A stretch of DNA of 64,000 bases from DASVTR01 sp033855775 (lineage in GTDB: Bacteria > Acidobacteriota > Blastocatellia > Pyrinomonadales > Pyrinomonadaceae): the NCBI GenBank assembly GCA_033855775.1, contig JAWVFT010000141.1, positions 1 to 64,000 on the forward strand, written 5' to 3'. Shown here in pieces: positions 17,858-25,756 of this stretch. The translations under genes and the position numbers were made by a program. Under the pieces are notes generated by a model. The model did not search any database. It saw nothing but the letters and a program-made list of their open reading frames with translations, and was not told the origin of the DNA. Numbering within the stretch: the first letter of the stretch is position 1; each line of letters opens with the position of its first letter.

Positions 17858-19042
17858 CTAGCCGAAGATGCTGCGCCAGCGACGGTCGAGCGCGCCGCCG
17901 AAAAGAAACGCGCTCAAGCTCGGCTGCTCGTGCGAGCGGTCATAGCCGACCAGTTCGACAAAGGCACGGCCCTTCGTCGCTTGCCCATTATGCAGTCCTT
18001 CGACCGCGCAGGCTCCTTCCCAGTAGACAATCATCGTCGTCCCGCGCGTGTCCAATTCCTGATCTTTCAAGACGGGCTTGACCGCGACCTCAAGGCCGAA
18101 GCGCGGCACGCGCACAATCCAGCCCGAAGGATAAACGGCTCCGGTGTGCGGGCTCTGCCAGTAACTTGTCACCTCAAGCTCGAAGTCCTGGCGCGCAAGA
18201 TGAAAGCTGCGCCCATGAGCGTCAACGAAGGTTCCGCTTGAGAAAGCGGACGGGCGATGGCGGCTATCGCGCAGATGATAAACCATCAACTCCGCGCCCG
18301 TCGCCAGTTGAATGCTGAACCAGTCCCAACCCTTTTGATTGTCCGTCGTCCGCCAGGTTCCAAACTCTCTGTCCATCCAGGCCGAGCCGTTGAAGCGCTC
18401 GGTCGCGCCGTGCCATGTGATGTCGCCCTCGGCCTCCATCCGCGTGAAGGAGAAATAACGCGAAGCCTCGCCTTCATCCTTAAAGCTCACGCCGACGCCG
18501 GCGTGGCCGTTCAAAGCGGCGGGCTTCGTGCTCTTGAGCGCGGCCTCGAAAATCACGTCGTCGCCGAGCGTGGCGCGCAGCAGATGAGAGCCGTGCGCCT
18601 CGCGCACAGTCCAATCGCCGAGCCGCAAGTAGTAATGCTCTTCGCTCGCTCTGGCCGGAAGGTCGAGCGCGCCGCCCGCGCTCTTGCGATGAGCATAACG
18701 AAAACGCCCGCGCGATTCATCCGTGATAGCGAAGTGCGCGAGGTAGAGCGGATTGGCAATCAGCCGCAGCGGGACGACGCCGAAGCGGTCCAGGTCAGTC
18801 CGTCGTTTGAAGAAGACCAACTCGAAGCCGAACGCGCGCCCGCCGCTGGTCTGCATGTGTCCAGTGTAGTACCACCACTCGGTCTGCGCTTCCTTGTGCG
18901 CGTACAAATCACGCGGCAACTCGACCGCGCGATGCTCCGTGCCGTCGCGCAAAGTGGAGGCTTCGCCCGCCACGACGTTGGCGAGGCCGTCCAAAAAATT
19001 AGACGCTATCTGCCCGAATGATTCAACGAAATTAGCGCTCAT
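17858..19042 (-). CDS. CrtC/AttH-like lipocalin-fold protein
   Basis: A 394-residue protein of the AttH/carotenoid 1,2-hydratase-like superfamily. It has the family hallmark TEWWYYTGHM (about residue 55), GFELVFFKR, YLAHFAITD and the C-terminal lipocalin half with GSAWMDREFG and GWDWFSIQL. Members are found as secreted or periplasmic proteins, and CrtC hydrates acyclic carotenoids. No carotenoid genes are nearby, so the substrate is unknown and hydratase activity should not be assumed. There is no clear signal peptide. Two lipocalin-like halves (about 45-230 and 235-390) fit the known architecture. Confidence 0.85.
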   Translation of the reverse strand: MSANFVESFGQIASNFLDGLANVVAGEASTLRDGTEHRAVELPRDLYAHKEAQTEWWYYTGHMQTSGGRAFGFELVFFKRRTDLDRFGVVPLRLIANPLYLAHFAITDESRGRFRYAHRKSAGGALDLPARASEEHYYLRLGDWTVREAHGSHLLRATLGDDVIFEAALKSTKPAALNGHAGVGVSFKDEGEASRYFSFTRMEAEGDITWHGATERFNGSAWMDREFGTWRTTDNQKGWDWFSIQLATGAELMVYHLRDSRHRPSAFSSGTFVDAHGRSFHLARQDFELEVTSYWQSPHTGAVYPSGWIVRVPRFGLEVAVKPVLKDQELDTRGTTMIVYWEGACAVEGLHNGQATKGRAFVELVGYDRSHEQPSLSAFLFGGALDRRWRSIFG

Positions 19043-19175
19043 GAATGTCTGTTTGATTTTGCAGTTAATGTCTGTTGGGTTTTTGAAGTTTCAGTCTCGT
19101 CCACAGAACTTACAGTGAGGCTGTGGCGAAAGTGTGCGGCAATTGCAAAGCCTCGTTGGCGAACCTGTGTTGGCG

Positions 19176-20624
19176 TTAGATGCGCTCAAGCTTTTCCAGC
19201 GGCTCGACCGTGAGGCTGCGGAAACTGGACATCCGCACCAAGCCGGGCGCGGCTCCTTTCGGCTTCGTCAGAAACTTGCGCGGCGTGTAATGCACGTCAA
19301 CTTTGGCGTCGCGTTTGGCCTGACTGAAGTGCGCCGCCAACTGCGCGGCTTCGATGATGACGCGCTGCGGAATCTCGGCGCGCGTCGGGTTGCGCACTAT
19401 GACATGCGAGCCGGGATAATCCGCCGCGTGCAGCCAGAGGTCATGCGGTCGCGCGATGCGAAACGTCAGTTGGTCATTATCGCGCGCGGCCCGCCCGACC
19501 AGAATCTCGTAGCCGTCGGATGAACGATAACGACGCGCGCCCGCAACGTTGTCGGCCTCCCTGCGCTTCGCCGTCGCAGCAGGACGCTGCCGACTTTTTC
19601 CGTCCTGACCGAAACCTTCCAGAGCCGCTTCATCATGCTCCGCGATGATTCGTTCGAGTTCGACGGCGCGCGCTCCGAGTTGCGTTAGCTCCGCGTCTAT
19701 CAAGCTCAGCCGCGCGGCAATCTCCTGCGCCGCGCGCCGCGCCTTCGTGTAGCGCGCGAAACGCCGCGCCGCTTCCTCCTGCAACGTCGCCTGCTCGTCA
19801 ATCTCAAGCTCGACGCGCGGCATCTCGTCTGTGTAGTAATCAGTCAGCGAGACTACTTTGCCGCGCCGCTCTGCGGTCGAAAGATTCGCCAGCAGCAAAT
19901 CGCCGATGCGTTTATGCTCAGCCGCGTCGCCGTGCGCGGCCAAATCGCTTTCGAGATGACGACGAAGCTTTTCGCGCTGCGTAATCTCTTTGCGCAAACG
20001 CGCGCGGGCCGCCGCAGCACGGGCGACAAAGGCTCGCTCGCCCGCTTGCCGCCGGTAGTAATCGTCCGCCGCTTCGGAGAGCGACGAGAAACCGGCTTTC
20101 GTGAACGGGGCGTTTGCGGGCGCGCGGGCGGCCGCTTGCGCTGGCGGCGGTTGATACTCGTCGCCTATCTCCTGGCCTGCGCCGCGCGGCACGCGAAAGG
20201 CGTCAATCACATGGTCGCCCTCGTCGAGCAACAAGAGGTTGGACGCGCGCCCCGTCAACTGCGCGACGAGCACGCGACGGCGACTGTTGCCGATGTCATC
20301 CTGCGCCGTGAAAGAGAGACGAACGATACGCTCGCTTTCATCCTTCTTGATTGCATCCAGCGTCGCTCCGCTCAGATGCTTGCGCAGCGTCATGCCGAAC
20401 TGCGAGAGCGGAACAGACTGCTTTTCAAGGTCGCGCACGCGCCGCTCGATGAGATAGAGGCGCGAGTCTGAAGGTTCGATGCTGATGAAAAGATAACGAC
20501 CGTCGTGAGCGCGGAAATCGATGGCGAGCGAGGCGCGCGACAACTGAAAAATCTTGCCCATCGCGCGTCCCAGAAGCGACGGCGCAATCTCTTCAACGAT
20601 GGCTGCGATTATCTGTTCGCGCAT
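19176..20624 (-). CDS. rqcH: NFACT-family Rqc2/RqcH ribosome-quality-control protein
   Basis: A 482-residue protein with the NFACT-N domain (MREQIIAAIVEEIAPSLLGR, about 1-200), a charged coiled coil (about 235-355) and the NFACT-R domain (about 365-470; DLWLHAADYPGSHVIVRNP). In Bacillus, RqcH binds stalled 50S subunits and recruits tRNA-Ala to add alanine tails. It is shorter than the roughly 570-residue Bacillus protein, mainly in the middle. The essential Asp-Arg pair (D97-R98 in B. subtilis) reads E98-R99 here. The start codon lies only 8 bases from a perfect-arm TTTGGAC hairpin repeat, which leaves little room for a ribosome site. Confidence 0.9.
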   Translation of the reverse strand: MREQIIAAIVEEIAPSLLGRAMGKIFQLSRASLAIDFRAHDGRYLFISIEPSDSRLYLIERRVRDLEKQSVPLSQFGMTLRKHLSGATLDAIKKDESERIVRLSFTAQDDIGNSRRRVLVAQLTGRASNLLLLDEGDHVIDAFRVPRGAGQEIGDEYQPPPAQAAARAPANAPFTKAGFSSLSEAADDYYRRQAGERAFVARAAAARARLRKEITQREKLRRHLESDLAAHGDAAEHKRIGDLLLANLSTAERRGKVVSLTDYYTDEMPRVELEIDEQATLQEEAARRFARYTKARRAAQEIAARLSLIDAELTQLGARAVELERIIAEHDEAALEGFGQDGKSRQRPAATAKRREADNVAGARRYRSSDGYEILVGRAARDNDQLTFRIARPHDLWLHAADYPGSHVIVRNPTRAEIPQRVIIEAAQLAAHFSQAKRDAKVDVHYTPRKFLTKPKGAAPGLVRMSSFRSLTVEPLEKLERI

Positions 20625-20631
20625 ATCCGTT

Positions 20632-20712
20632 AGTCTAAAGTCTAAGGTCCAAAGTCCAAAGTCAAGACGATGATTCTTGACCTTGGACTTTGGACCTTAG
20701 ACTTTGGACTTG
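20632..20712. repeat. TTTGGAC heptamer hairpin between the RDD gene and rqcH
   Basis: Left arm 20632-20667 (AGTCTAA, AGTCCAA units) and right arm 20675-20712 (CTTTGGA units) are near-perfect complements over about 36 bases, with a 7-base spacer. It lies 15 bases beyond the RDD stop codon and 8 bases ahead of the rqcH start, so any cotranscript must carry the whole hairpin in the rqcH leader. The same unit appears at 22204-22292 and 52418-52512. Confidence 0.9.
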
Positions 20713-20727
20713 CTTTATGGACTTGTT

Positions 20728-21972
20728 TTATTCGTGAACGACGGCTGTGCCGGAGAGACGGTCGTGGGCTGCGCGGCCTTCGGCGTCGAAGAGGGCGTAC
20801 AGGATGCCGAGGCCGAAGGAGGCCAGCGAAAGCATGTACAGCAGCGCGCGCACGATTGACTGCCTAGTCGTCGGCGGCAATCCCGAATCGGCGTCCACAG
20901 CGCGTATCGAGAGCAATGACATTCCCCATGTGCGGCCCGCCAACGCCGTCGCAGCCGTCAGGTACAAAAACATGATGGTCAGGAAAATTCCGCCCATCGA
21001 AGCCGCGACGCGCCAGTTTGCCCAATCGCCGTTCGTCAATTCGATAATCGCCGCGAACGGCGAAGAGGCGAAGGCCACGACGAGCAGGTCTATGAAACTT
21101 CCGACGACGCGCTTGATGACGGGCGCGCGGTCGTCGTAAGGCTCAATCGCCGGAGCCGCATCGAGCGCGGCTTCATCCATCTCATCGAAAGTCTCTTCAT
21201 CTGAAAGCTGCGCGCTAGCGTGCTGCGGCTCGTCAATGCTCCTGGACAACGGCGGAGCCTTCAAAGGTTGCGACGGCGGCACGACGACCAGCGTGCGCTC
21301 GCGCGGAGCTTCCAAAGGTTTATCTTCCGGCAGTTGTTCCGCTTGAATTTCCGGCAAGGTCGCTGGCAAAGACGGCGCGGCCAATTCCAGTTCGCGCTTG
21401 TCTTCGAGTTGATATTGTTCGTCGGCCACGCGCGCAACGGCTGTCGCCGCGCCGCCCATCGAAGCGCGCGAGCGAGCCATAGGCGACGACGGCTGGCGCG
21501 CTCGCTCAAGGCGTTTGAGCGCGGCGGCGACAATCGGATTGACATACGGAGCGTCCGGCTGCGGGACGAGTCCGAGTTGAGTCGCGTGCTGCTCATCGCG
21601 CTGGCGTTGCGCAACGGTAGTAGCGGCGGCTGGCTCGCGTGTGCTTTCGCGCGCGCGTCGTTCCTGAATCTCGCGCACACGCTCGCTCAAATCTTTACGC
21701 CATTGCGGTTTGTTTCTGGACACGCCGGGAAATTCGATGAGCGTCGAAACCGTCGGCGCAGGAGCTTCCGTCTCGTTGGCCGAATCAACGCTCGCCGCCG
21801 TCGCCGCGCTCTGCTCGCTGCCGGTCGAAGAGACGGGCGTTGCGGCCTCCGCGGGCTGCGTTGACGTTTCGGCAGGCTGCGTTTCAGAGGAGGATTTGGC
21901 CGCAGGGGTCTTGCATCTGGGACAAATTTCTAAGCCGTTCGAATAAACCGCGCGGCATGAGGGACACTGCAT
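20728..21972 (-). CDS. Zinc-ribbon plus RDD-family membrane protein
   Basis: A 414-residue protein. Residues 1-24 form a zinc ribbon (CPSC then CPRC). Residues 25-275 are a long disordered stretch rich in Ala, Glu, Pro and Ser with Arg blocks. Residues about 280-414 form an RDD domain with three membrane segments, starting PVIKRVVGSFIDLLVVAF and containing GRTWGMSLLSIRAVD. RDD proteins are poorly defined; some act as Na+(K+)/H+ antiporters. GGAGG lies 10 bases ahead of the ATG. It probably shares a transcript with rqcH; a good promoter lies at 22109-22138. Confidence 0.87.
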   Translation of the reverse strand: MQCPSCRAVYSNGLEICPRCKTPAAKSSSETQPAETSTQPAEAATPVSSTGSEQSAATAASVDSANETEAPAPTVSTLIEFPGVSRNKPQWRKDLSERVREIQERRARESTREPAAATTVAQRQRDEQHATQLGLVPQPDAPYVNPIVAAALKRLERARQPSSPMARSRASMGGAATAVARVADEQYQLEDKRELELAAPSLPATLPEIQAEQLPEDKPLEAPRERTLVVVPPSQPLKAPPLSRSIDEPQHASAQLSDEETFDEMDEAALDAAPAIEPYDDRAPVIKRVVGSFIDLLVVAFASSPFAAIIELTNGDWANWRVAASMGGIFLTIMFLYLTAATALAGRTWGMSLLSIRAVDADSGLPPTTRQSIVRALLYMLSLASFGLGILYALFDAEGRAAHDRLSGTAVVHE

Positions 21973-22108
21973 AAAGACTGAGCCTCCACGTCAGGCAAAA
22001 ATCGAAAGGCAAAAGCAAACGTTTTCGCTAACTGCCTGTTAAAAAGTGTTCGTGCGGGACGCAAGGGCCAGAACTGCTAAACCCAAGCCCACAGCGGAGT
22101 CGCGGCGG

Positions 22109-22138
22109 ATACTATCAGAAGGCACTTTAAGTCGTCAA
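22109..22138 (-). promoter_or_regulatory. Predicted promoter for the RDD-rqcH unit
   Basis: On the minus strand TTGACG is followed after 18 bases by TAGTAT, preceded by a TG (TGATAGTAT). It lies about 137 bases ahead of the RDD gene start. Visual match only. Confidence 0.45.
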
Positions 22139-22203
22139 CCAGAAAATATACAAGCCACTGTAGTTGACCGCAGATGAAACACAAGATAGCGGAAGGAAAA
22201 ACG

Positions 22204-22292
22204 GTCGAAAGTCCAATGTCCAAAGTCCAAAGTCAGGAACCGTTGTCTTGACTTTGGACTTTGGACTTTGGACTTTGGACTTTGGACTATAG
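22204..22292. repeat. TTTGGAC heptamer hairpin after the DUF2203 gene
   Basis: Left arm 22204-22235 (GTCCAAA units) faces a right arm of about six TTTGGAC heptamers at 22249-22292, separated by 13 bases. It starts 2 bases beyond the DUF2203 stop codon (22295) in the direction of transcription. The right arm has extra perfect units relative to the left, suggesting recent slippage expansion. Confidence 0.9.
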
Positions 22293-22294
22293 TT

Positions 22295-22678
22295 TTAGAG
22301 CGGTTGACGGCCAGCGAATCCGGCGTCAACGTCGTGCCACCATTCGAGCTGATCGCCTTCGCCAAGTTGCCAGCAGAGCAGGACGACGCGACCGTCGCGC
22401 AGGGAGGGGAAATCAATCAAGCCGCGCTCGTAATCCTTGAGTTGGATGCCGAGCGTTTCCAGTTCGCCCGTGTTGTTGGCGAGCCGGTAGAGCGCCGCTA
22501 TGTAGCTGCCGCCGCCGCCATCGCTCATGCCGCCGCCGCCCTGTTCCGCTCCGGCGGCAGCCTGTTTGGCGGCGTCGCGGTAGGAGAGCACGCGAGCGTG
22601 CGCGGTCTTGATGCCTTTCAGTATGCGCCGCACGGCCGGCAGCAAAGCGTTCGCCTCTTCAATGCTGAATATTTTCAT
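22295..22678 (-). CDS. DUF2203 family protein
   Basis: A 127-residue protein of the DUF2203 family, recognisable by the MKIFSIEEANALLPAVR start and the C-terminal LCWQLGEGDQLEWWHDVDAGFAGRQPL block. The family is widespread in bacteria and its function is unknown. Between the two blocks is a Gly-rich loop (GAEQGGGGMSDGGGG) that looks like a lineage-specific insertion. It lies downstream of the NYN gene on the same strand, with a 17-bp hairpin between them. Confidence 0.88.
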   Translation of the reverse strand: MKIFSIEEANALLPAVRRILKGIKTAHARVLSYRDAAKQAAAGAEQGGGGMSDGGGGSYIAALYRLANNTGELETLGIQLKDYERGLIDFPSLRDGRVVLLCWQLGEGDQLEWWHDVDAGFAGRQPL

Positions 22679-22689
22679 AGAGGTCTGAA

Positions 22690-22742
22690 GATGAAGGCTT
22701 GAAGTCGGTCAAGCGTCTGACGAATGACTTCAAGCCTTCATC
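22690..22742. terminator. 17-bp perfect inverted repeat between the NYN and DUF2203 genes
   Basis: Arms 22690-22706 and 22726-22742 (GATGAAGGCTTGAAGTC and its complement) with a 19-base loop. It begins 3 bases after the NYN stop codon and ends 11 bases before the DUF2203 start. No T tract, so an attenuator, an mRNA-stability hairpin or a member of the GATGARRGC dispersed family are all possible. Confidence 0.55.
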
Positions 22743-22745
22743 ATT

Positions 22746-23486
22746 CTAGTGTTCGTCCGTGACGCGTATGAACTCCTGCGCGGAGTCATACTGTTCAATC
22801 TCTTCTTCGACCACGGTTTCGATGATGACGCGCGGGACGGGCGGGTGAAAGCCGTCACGATGGCCGTTCGGCTGCGGCTCCGTTCCGTTATCTTGCAGGA
22901 AGGCTGCGGCGCCCGCTTCGTCATGCAGGTCGCGTTCGTGGTAGTGCGAGGCGTGGGAAAATTCTTTGCGCACCTTGTCGGCAATCTCGCCGAGGTCTAT
23001 GAAGTAGTCGGCCACGTCAATCAGCTTGGGCGCGGTGTTGGAACGAAAGCCAGCGACTTCGACGCGGCAGCCTTTGTAGGCGACGGCGTTGACGGCGTAG
23101 ACGAAATCTTCGTCGCCGGAGACGAGCACGGCTGTGTCGTAACGTCCGGCGAGGCTCAACATGTCAACGGCGATTTCGACATCCAAATTGGCCTTGCGCG
23201 TTCCGTCGTAGAACGTCTTCAATTCTTTCTGGATGACGCGAAAGCCGTTGCGGCGCATCCAGAGCAGAAAGCCCTGCTGGCGTTCCGCCCCGACATCCAC
23301 GCCCGTGTAAAAGAATGCTCTGAGCAGTCGTCCGTCGCCGAGCAGCACGCGCAGCAGCTTATTGTAGTCAATGTCTATATTGTGAAAACGCGCTGCATGA
23401 AAAAGATTGTTGCCGTCAATGAAAACCGCCACTCTGCCACGATGCCCGAACTGCCACGAGATATTATTCGTCGGATCAAAGTTCAT
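22746..23486 (-). CDS. NYN domain (LabA-like PIN nuclease fold) protein
   Basis: A 246-residue protein with an NYN/PIN-like domain over residues about 15-170. The acidic nuclease residues are visible in VAVFIDGNNLFHAA, DVEIAVDMLSLAG and LVSGDEDFVYAV, followed by GCRVEVAGF. Members are predicted metal-dependent ribonucleases (LabA, MARF1 and others). The C-terminal tail (about 180-246) is charged and includes an acidic end (VVEEEIEQYDSAQEF). The RNA target is unknown. No signal peptide; cytoplasmic. Confidence 0.9.
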   Translation of the reverse strand: MNFDPTNNISWQFGHRGRVAVFIDGNNLFHAARFHNIDIDYNKLLRVLLGDGRLLRAFFYTGVDVGAERQQGFLLWMRRNGFRVIQKELKTFYDGTRKANLDVEIAVDMLSLAGRYDTAVLVSGDEDFVYAVNAVAYKGCRVEVAGFRSNTAPKLIDVADYFIDLGEIADKVRKEFSHASHYHERDLHDEAGAAAFLQDNGTEPQPNGHRDGFHPPVPRVIIETVVEEEIEQYDSAQEFIRVTDEH

Positions 23487-23592
23487 GCTAAAAAGTGTAC
23501 TCCGTTTAATTGGTAAACATCTGTTGACTAGGATGCCGCCGCGAGGCGCGGTTGGTCAAGCACAAAAGCGGGGCGGGCCTTGCTTGGCGCGC

Positions 23593-24486
23593 TCAAACGG
23601 GCGCGACGGCGAGAATTTCGTCTGTGATGGCGTCCAGATAGACAACGCGCTTTGGTTCCCGGTTGACGAAGACTTCCCATGCGAGATGAAAGTCGAGCAC
23701 GGCGGGCTGGTCGGAGTTAAGGATGGGATAGATGACGAGTTGGTGAACAGTAACAGAGTCGTTCGTTTGAATCGTGTAGCTCTGCGCGGCGCCTGCGTTG
23801 TCCGTGTAGGTGATGGCGCGGCCCTGCATCCGGCTCGCTACTTCGTCGGAAGAGTAACGCGGACGAATGCCCGCGCCCGCGCGTTGCAGTTGCTCGATTT
23901 CGGGAATGCAAGTGCTGTTGATGTCCAGAATGCGGCGGTCGTTGGTAAAACTGATTTCCAGTTGGCCGAAGCCATTGGCGAGCGGATAACGAAAGGGGCG
24001 TTGCTGGTACCTGGCCTTCTTCGTTCCGTCGGCGGCGTCCGTCAGCAGCACGAGCGAAAGCTGTTGCGGCTCTGCGCCGAAGAGACGCGCGTTGCTGTTG
24101 ATGAAACGGCGCAGCGATTCGGTCGTCGCTTCTTCCCAAGCCTGCTTGTCCTGCGATGCGGCGTCGCCGACCTTCGGCAGGAACAAAGTGAGGTTGGAGT
24201 TCGCCGGAAGACTGCGGACGGCGGCGGTCACGGGTTGCAGTTCGGGCGCGGCGGCGGCGTTGATGCCTTGCTCCGCCAGCAGCCTTTCCCATGACGCGAG
24301 CGTTGACTGTCGTCGCTCCGGGTTGTCCGCGAGCTTGATCGGATACGGCGGCTCGCCGGGGCGCGGGCCGCTGGCGTCCGGCGGCGGCGTCGCAGCGCAC
24401 GCCGCGCACAAAACCGAGAGCGCAACGCAGAGCCAGAGCCGCGCTCGCCGGCCACGAAAAACTTTCTCTTTGAATGTCTGAGCCAT
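23593..24486 (-). CDS. Exported protein with PepSY/FTP-like fold, probable lipoprotein
   Basis: A 297-residue protein with an N-terminal export signal (hydrophobic residues 16-28) ending CAACA, a possible but imperfect lipobox. The body resembles the propeptide region of thermolysin-type proteases: RPFRYPLANGFGQLEISFTND and the C-terminal FHLAWEVFVNREPKRVVYLD followed by AITDEILAV are typical FTP/PepSY strands. There is no attached catalytic domain. It may be a stand-alone protease inhibitor or chaperone, but that is inference from fold similarity. A promoter-like pair lies at 24543-24570. Confidence 0.7.
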   Translation of the reverse strand: MAQTFKEKVFRGRRARLWLCVALSVLCAACAATPPPDASGPRPGEPPYPIKLADNPERRQSTLASWERLLAEQGINAAAAPELQPVTAAVRSLPANSNLTLFLPKVGDAASQDKQAWEEATTESLRRFINSNARLFGAEPQQLSLVLLTDAADGTKKARYQQRPFRYPLANGFGQLEISFTNDRRILDINSTCIPEIEQLQRAGAGIRPRYSSDEVASRMQGRAITYTDNAGAAQSYTIQTNDSVTVHQLVIYPILNSDQPAVLDFHLAWEVFVNREPKRVVYLDAITDEILAVAPV

Positions 24487-24542
24487 AATCTTTCCGGCAG
24501 GAAGCAGCCAACAGACTAAAAATGAATTATGATGACGCGTTG

Positions 24543-24570
24543 ATTATACCGGAACATTGAATCTGAGCAA
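24543..24570 (-). promoter_or_regulatory. Predicted promoter of the PepSY/FTP-like lipoprotein gene
   Basis: On the minus strand TTGCTC is followed after 16 bases by TATAAT, with the predicted start about 50 bases ahead of the ATG at 24486. The -10 box is perfect. Confidence 0.5.
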
Positions 24571-24607
24571 TCAGCGCGAAGGCCGTAAAGTTGACGAATG
24601 ATTGATT

Positions 24608-24680
24608 GACGAACGATGAAAGGGAAACTATTCGACTTGGAAGAGCCACGCTTTCATCATTCCGACTCGCTCATGCCTCA
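24608..24680. repeat. Intergenic hairpin related to the GATGAGAGCG family
   Basis: GATGAAAG near 24615 faces CTTTCATC near 24651, with an inner CTATTCGACTTGGAAGAG segment related to the ACTATTCAAGACGAATAG core at 8604-8692. It fills the space ahead of the gene that starts at 24713. Confidence 0.45.
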
Positions 24681-24712
24681 TCGCTTTTTCATCGCGGGCG
24701 AAGGAGAAATCT

Positions 24713-25756
24713 GTGCCACCTGACGAAGACTTTTTTCTGGATGAGAGCGGCGTCGCGCAATTGCGTTCCGAGCCGCGCGGCTTCGCGCCCGACCAGATGA
24801 TTAGATGCGAAGAATGCTTGCGGGCCAACCCGCCGACGCGCACGAGTTGTCTCTACTGCGCGTCGGTTCTGCCCGTCACAGCGGAGAGCGCCGAACTCAG
24901 AAGGCCAACGCTTAGGCCGCTGGAAAAGTGGGAGAAGGGCTTTAACAGCGTCATCGCGCCGGATAGCTCTGTCGTCGTCAACGACGAAGCCTTGACGGCC
25001 ATAGCGTCGCTGCTGCATCTGTCGAGCGAAGACGCGCGGCGCATCATAGAGACGAGCGAGCCTTTGCCGCTGGCGCGTCCGGCGACCCTTGAGGAAGCCG
25101 CGCTGATTGAGCGCAAGCTGGAGGAGTTGGGCTTGCGAGCCCTGACCGTTTCGGATGAAGAGTTGGCCGTCGTCGAAAGGGCGCCGAAGCGTGTCAGGTC
25201 GCTCGAACTGGCGGAGGACGCGCTCGTCGCATGGACGACGGGCAGCGGCGAACAGCTTCGCGCCGCCTGGGATGAAATCGTGTTGCTCGTTGCCGGGCGC
25301 ATCATCGTGCGACAGGTAGAGGTGCAGGAGCGGCGCAGTCGCAAAGCGGAGAACGAGATTGTTGACACGCGCGAGCTAAGCTCCGACAACGCGCTGCTTG
25401 ACATCTACACTTCGCAGGCTCAAAGCGGCTGGCGCATCGTCGCGGGCAACTTTGATTTTTCGTGTCTGGGCGAAAAGAAAGATTTGCTGGTGGCGCAAAA
25501 TTTCGTCAAGCTGTTGGAAGAGTTGCGCGGGCGCGCGACTCGCGCAGCCTACGATGATTCTTATGCTCGCGCGCGACACGCGCTCGGCGTCGTCTGGCCC
25601 TTTGAGCAGCAGACGGAATCGCGCGGCGTGAAGCGCGGCGGCCCCGGTCGCCTGCGCACGGAGGTCGTCACGACGAGCGATAACGAGCAGCAGTTTACGC
25701 GCTATTCGCGGCTTCGTTATTTCCTGAAGTCGCGCTGCACGGACATGAACACATGA
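24713..25756 (+). CDS. Zinc-ribbon protein of unknown function, coupled to an RNA methyltransferase gene
   Basis: A 347-residue cytoplasmic protein. It starts at GTG 24713 behind an AAGGAG site 6 bases away. Residues 32-48 hold a zinc ribbon (CEEC, then CLYC after 12 residues). Residues about 100-180 are helical and Glu/Leu-rich. Residues 225-345 resemble an uncharacterised alpha/beta domain (DIYTSQAQSGWRIVAGNFDF). I do not recognise the family. Its stop overlaps the start of the TrmH-type methyltransferase gene (ATGA), so the two are translationally coupled and may act together on RNA; that is inference. Confidence 0.75.
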   Translation: MPPDEDFFLDESGVAQLRSEPRGFAPDQMIRCEECLRANPPTRTSCLYCASVLPVTAESAELRRPTLRPLEKWEKGFNSVIAPDSSVVVNDEALTAIASLLHLSSEDARRIIETSEPLPLARPATLEEAALIERKLEELGLRALTVSDEELAVVERAPKRVRSLELAEDALVAWTTGSGEQLRAAWDEIVLLVAGRIIVRQVEVQERRSRKAENEIVDTRELSSDNALLDIYTSQAQSGWRIVAGNFDFSCLGEKKDLLVAQNFVKLLEELRGRATRAAYDDSYARARHALGVVWPFEQQTESRGVKRGGPGRLRTEVVTTSDNEQQFTRYSRLRYFLKSRCTDMNT

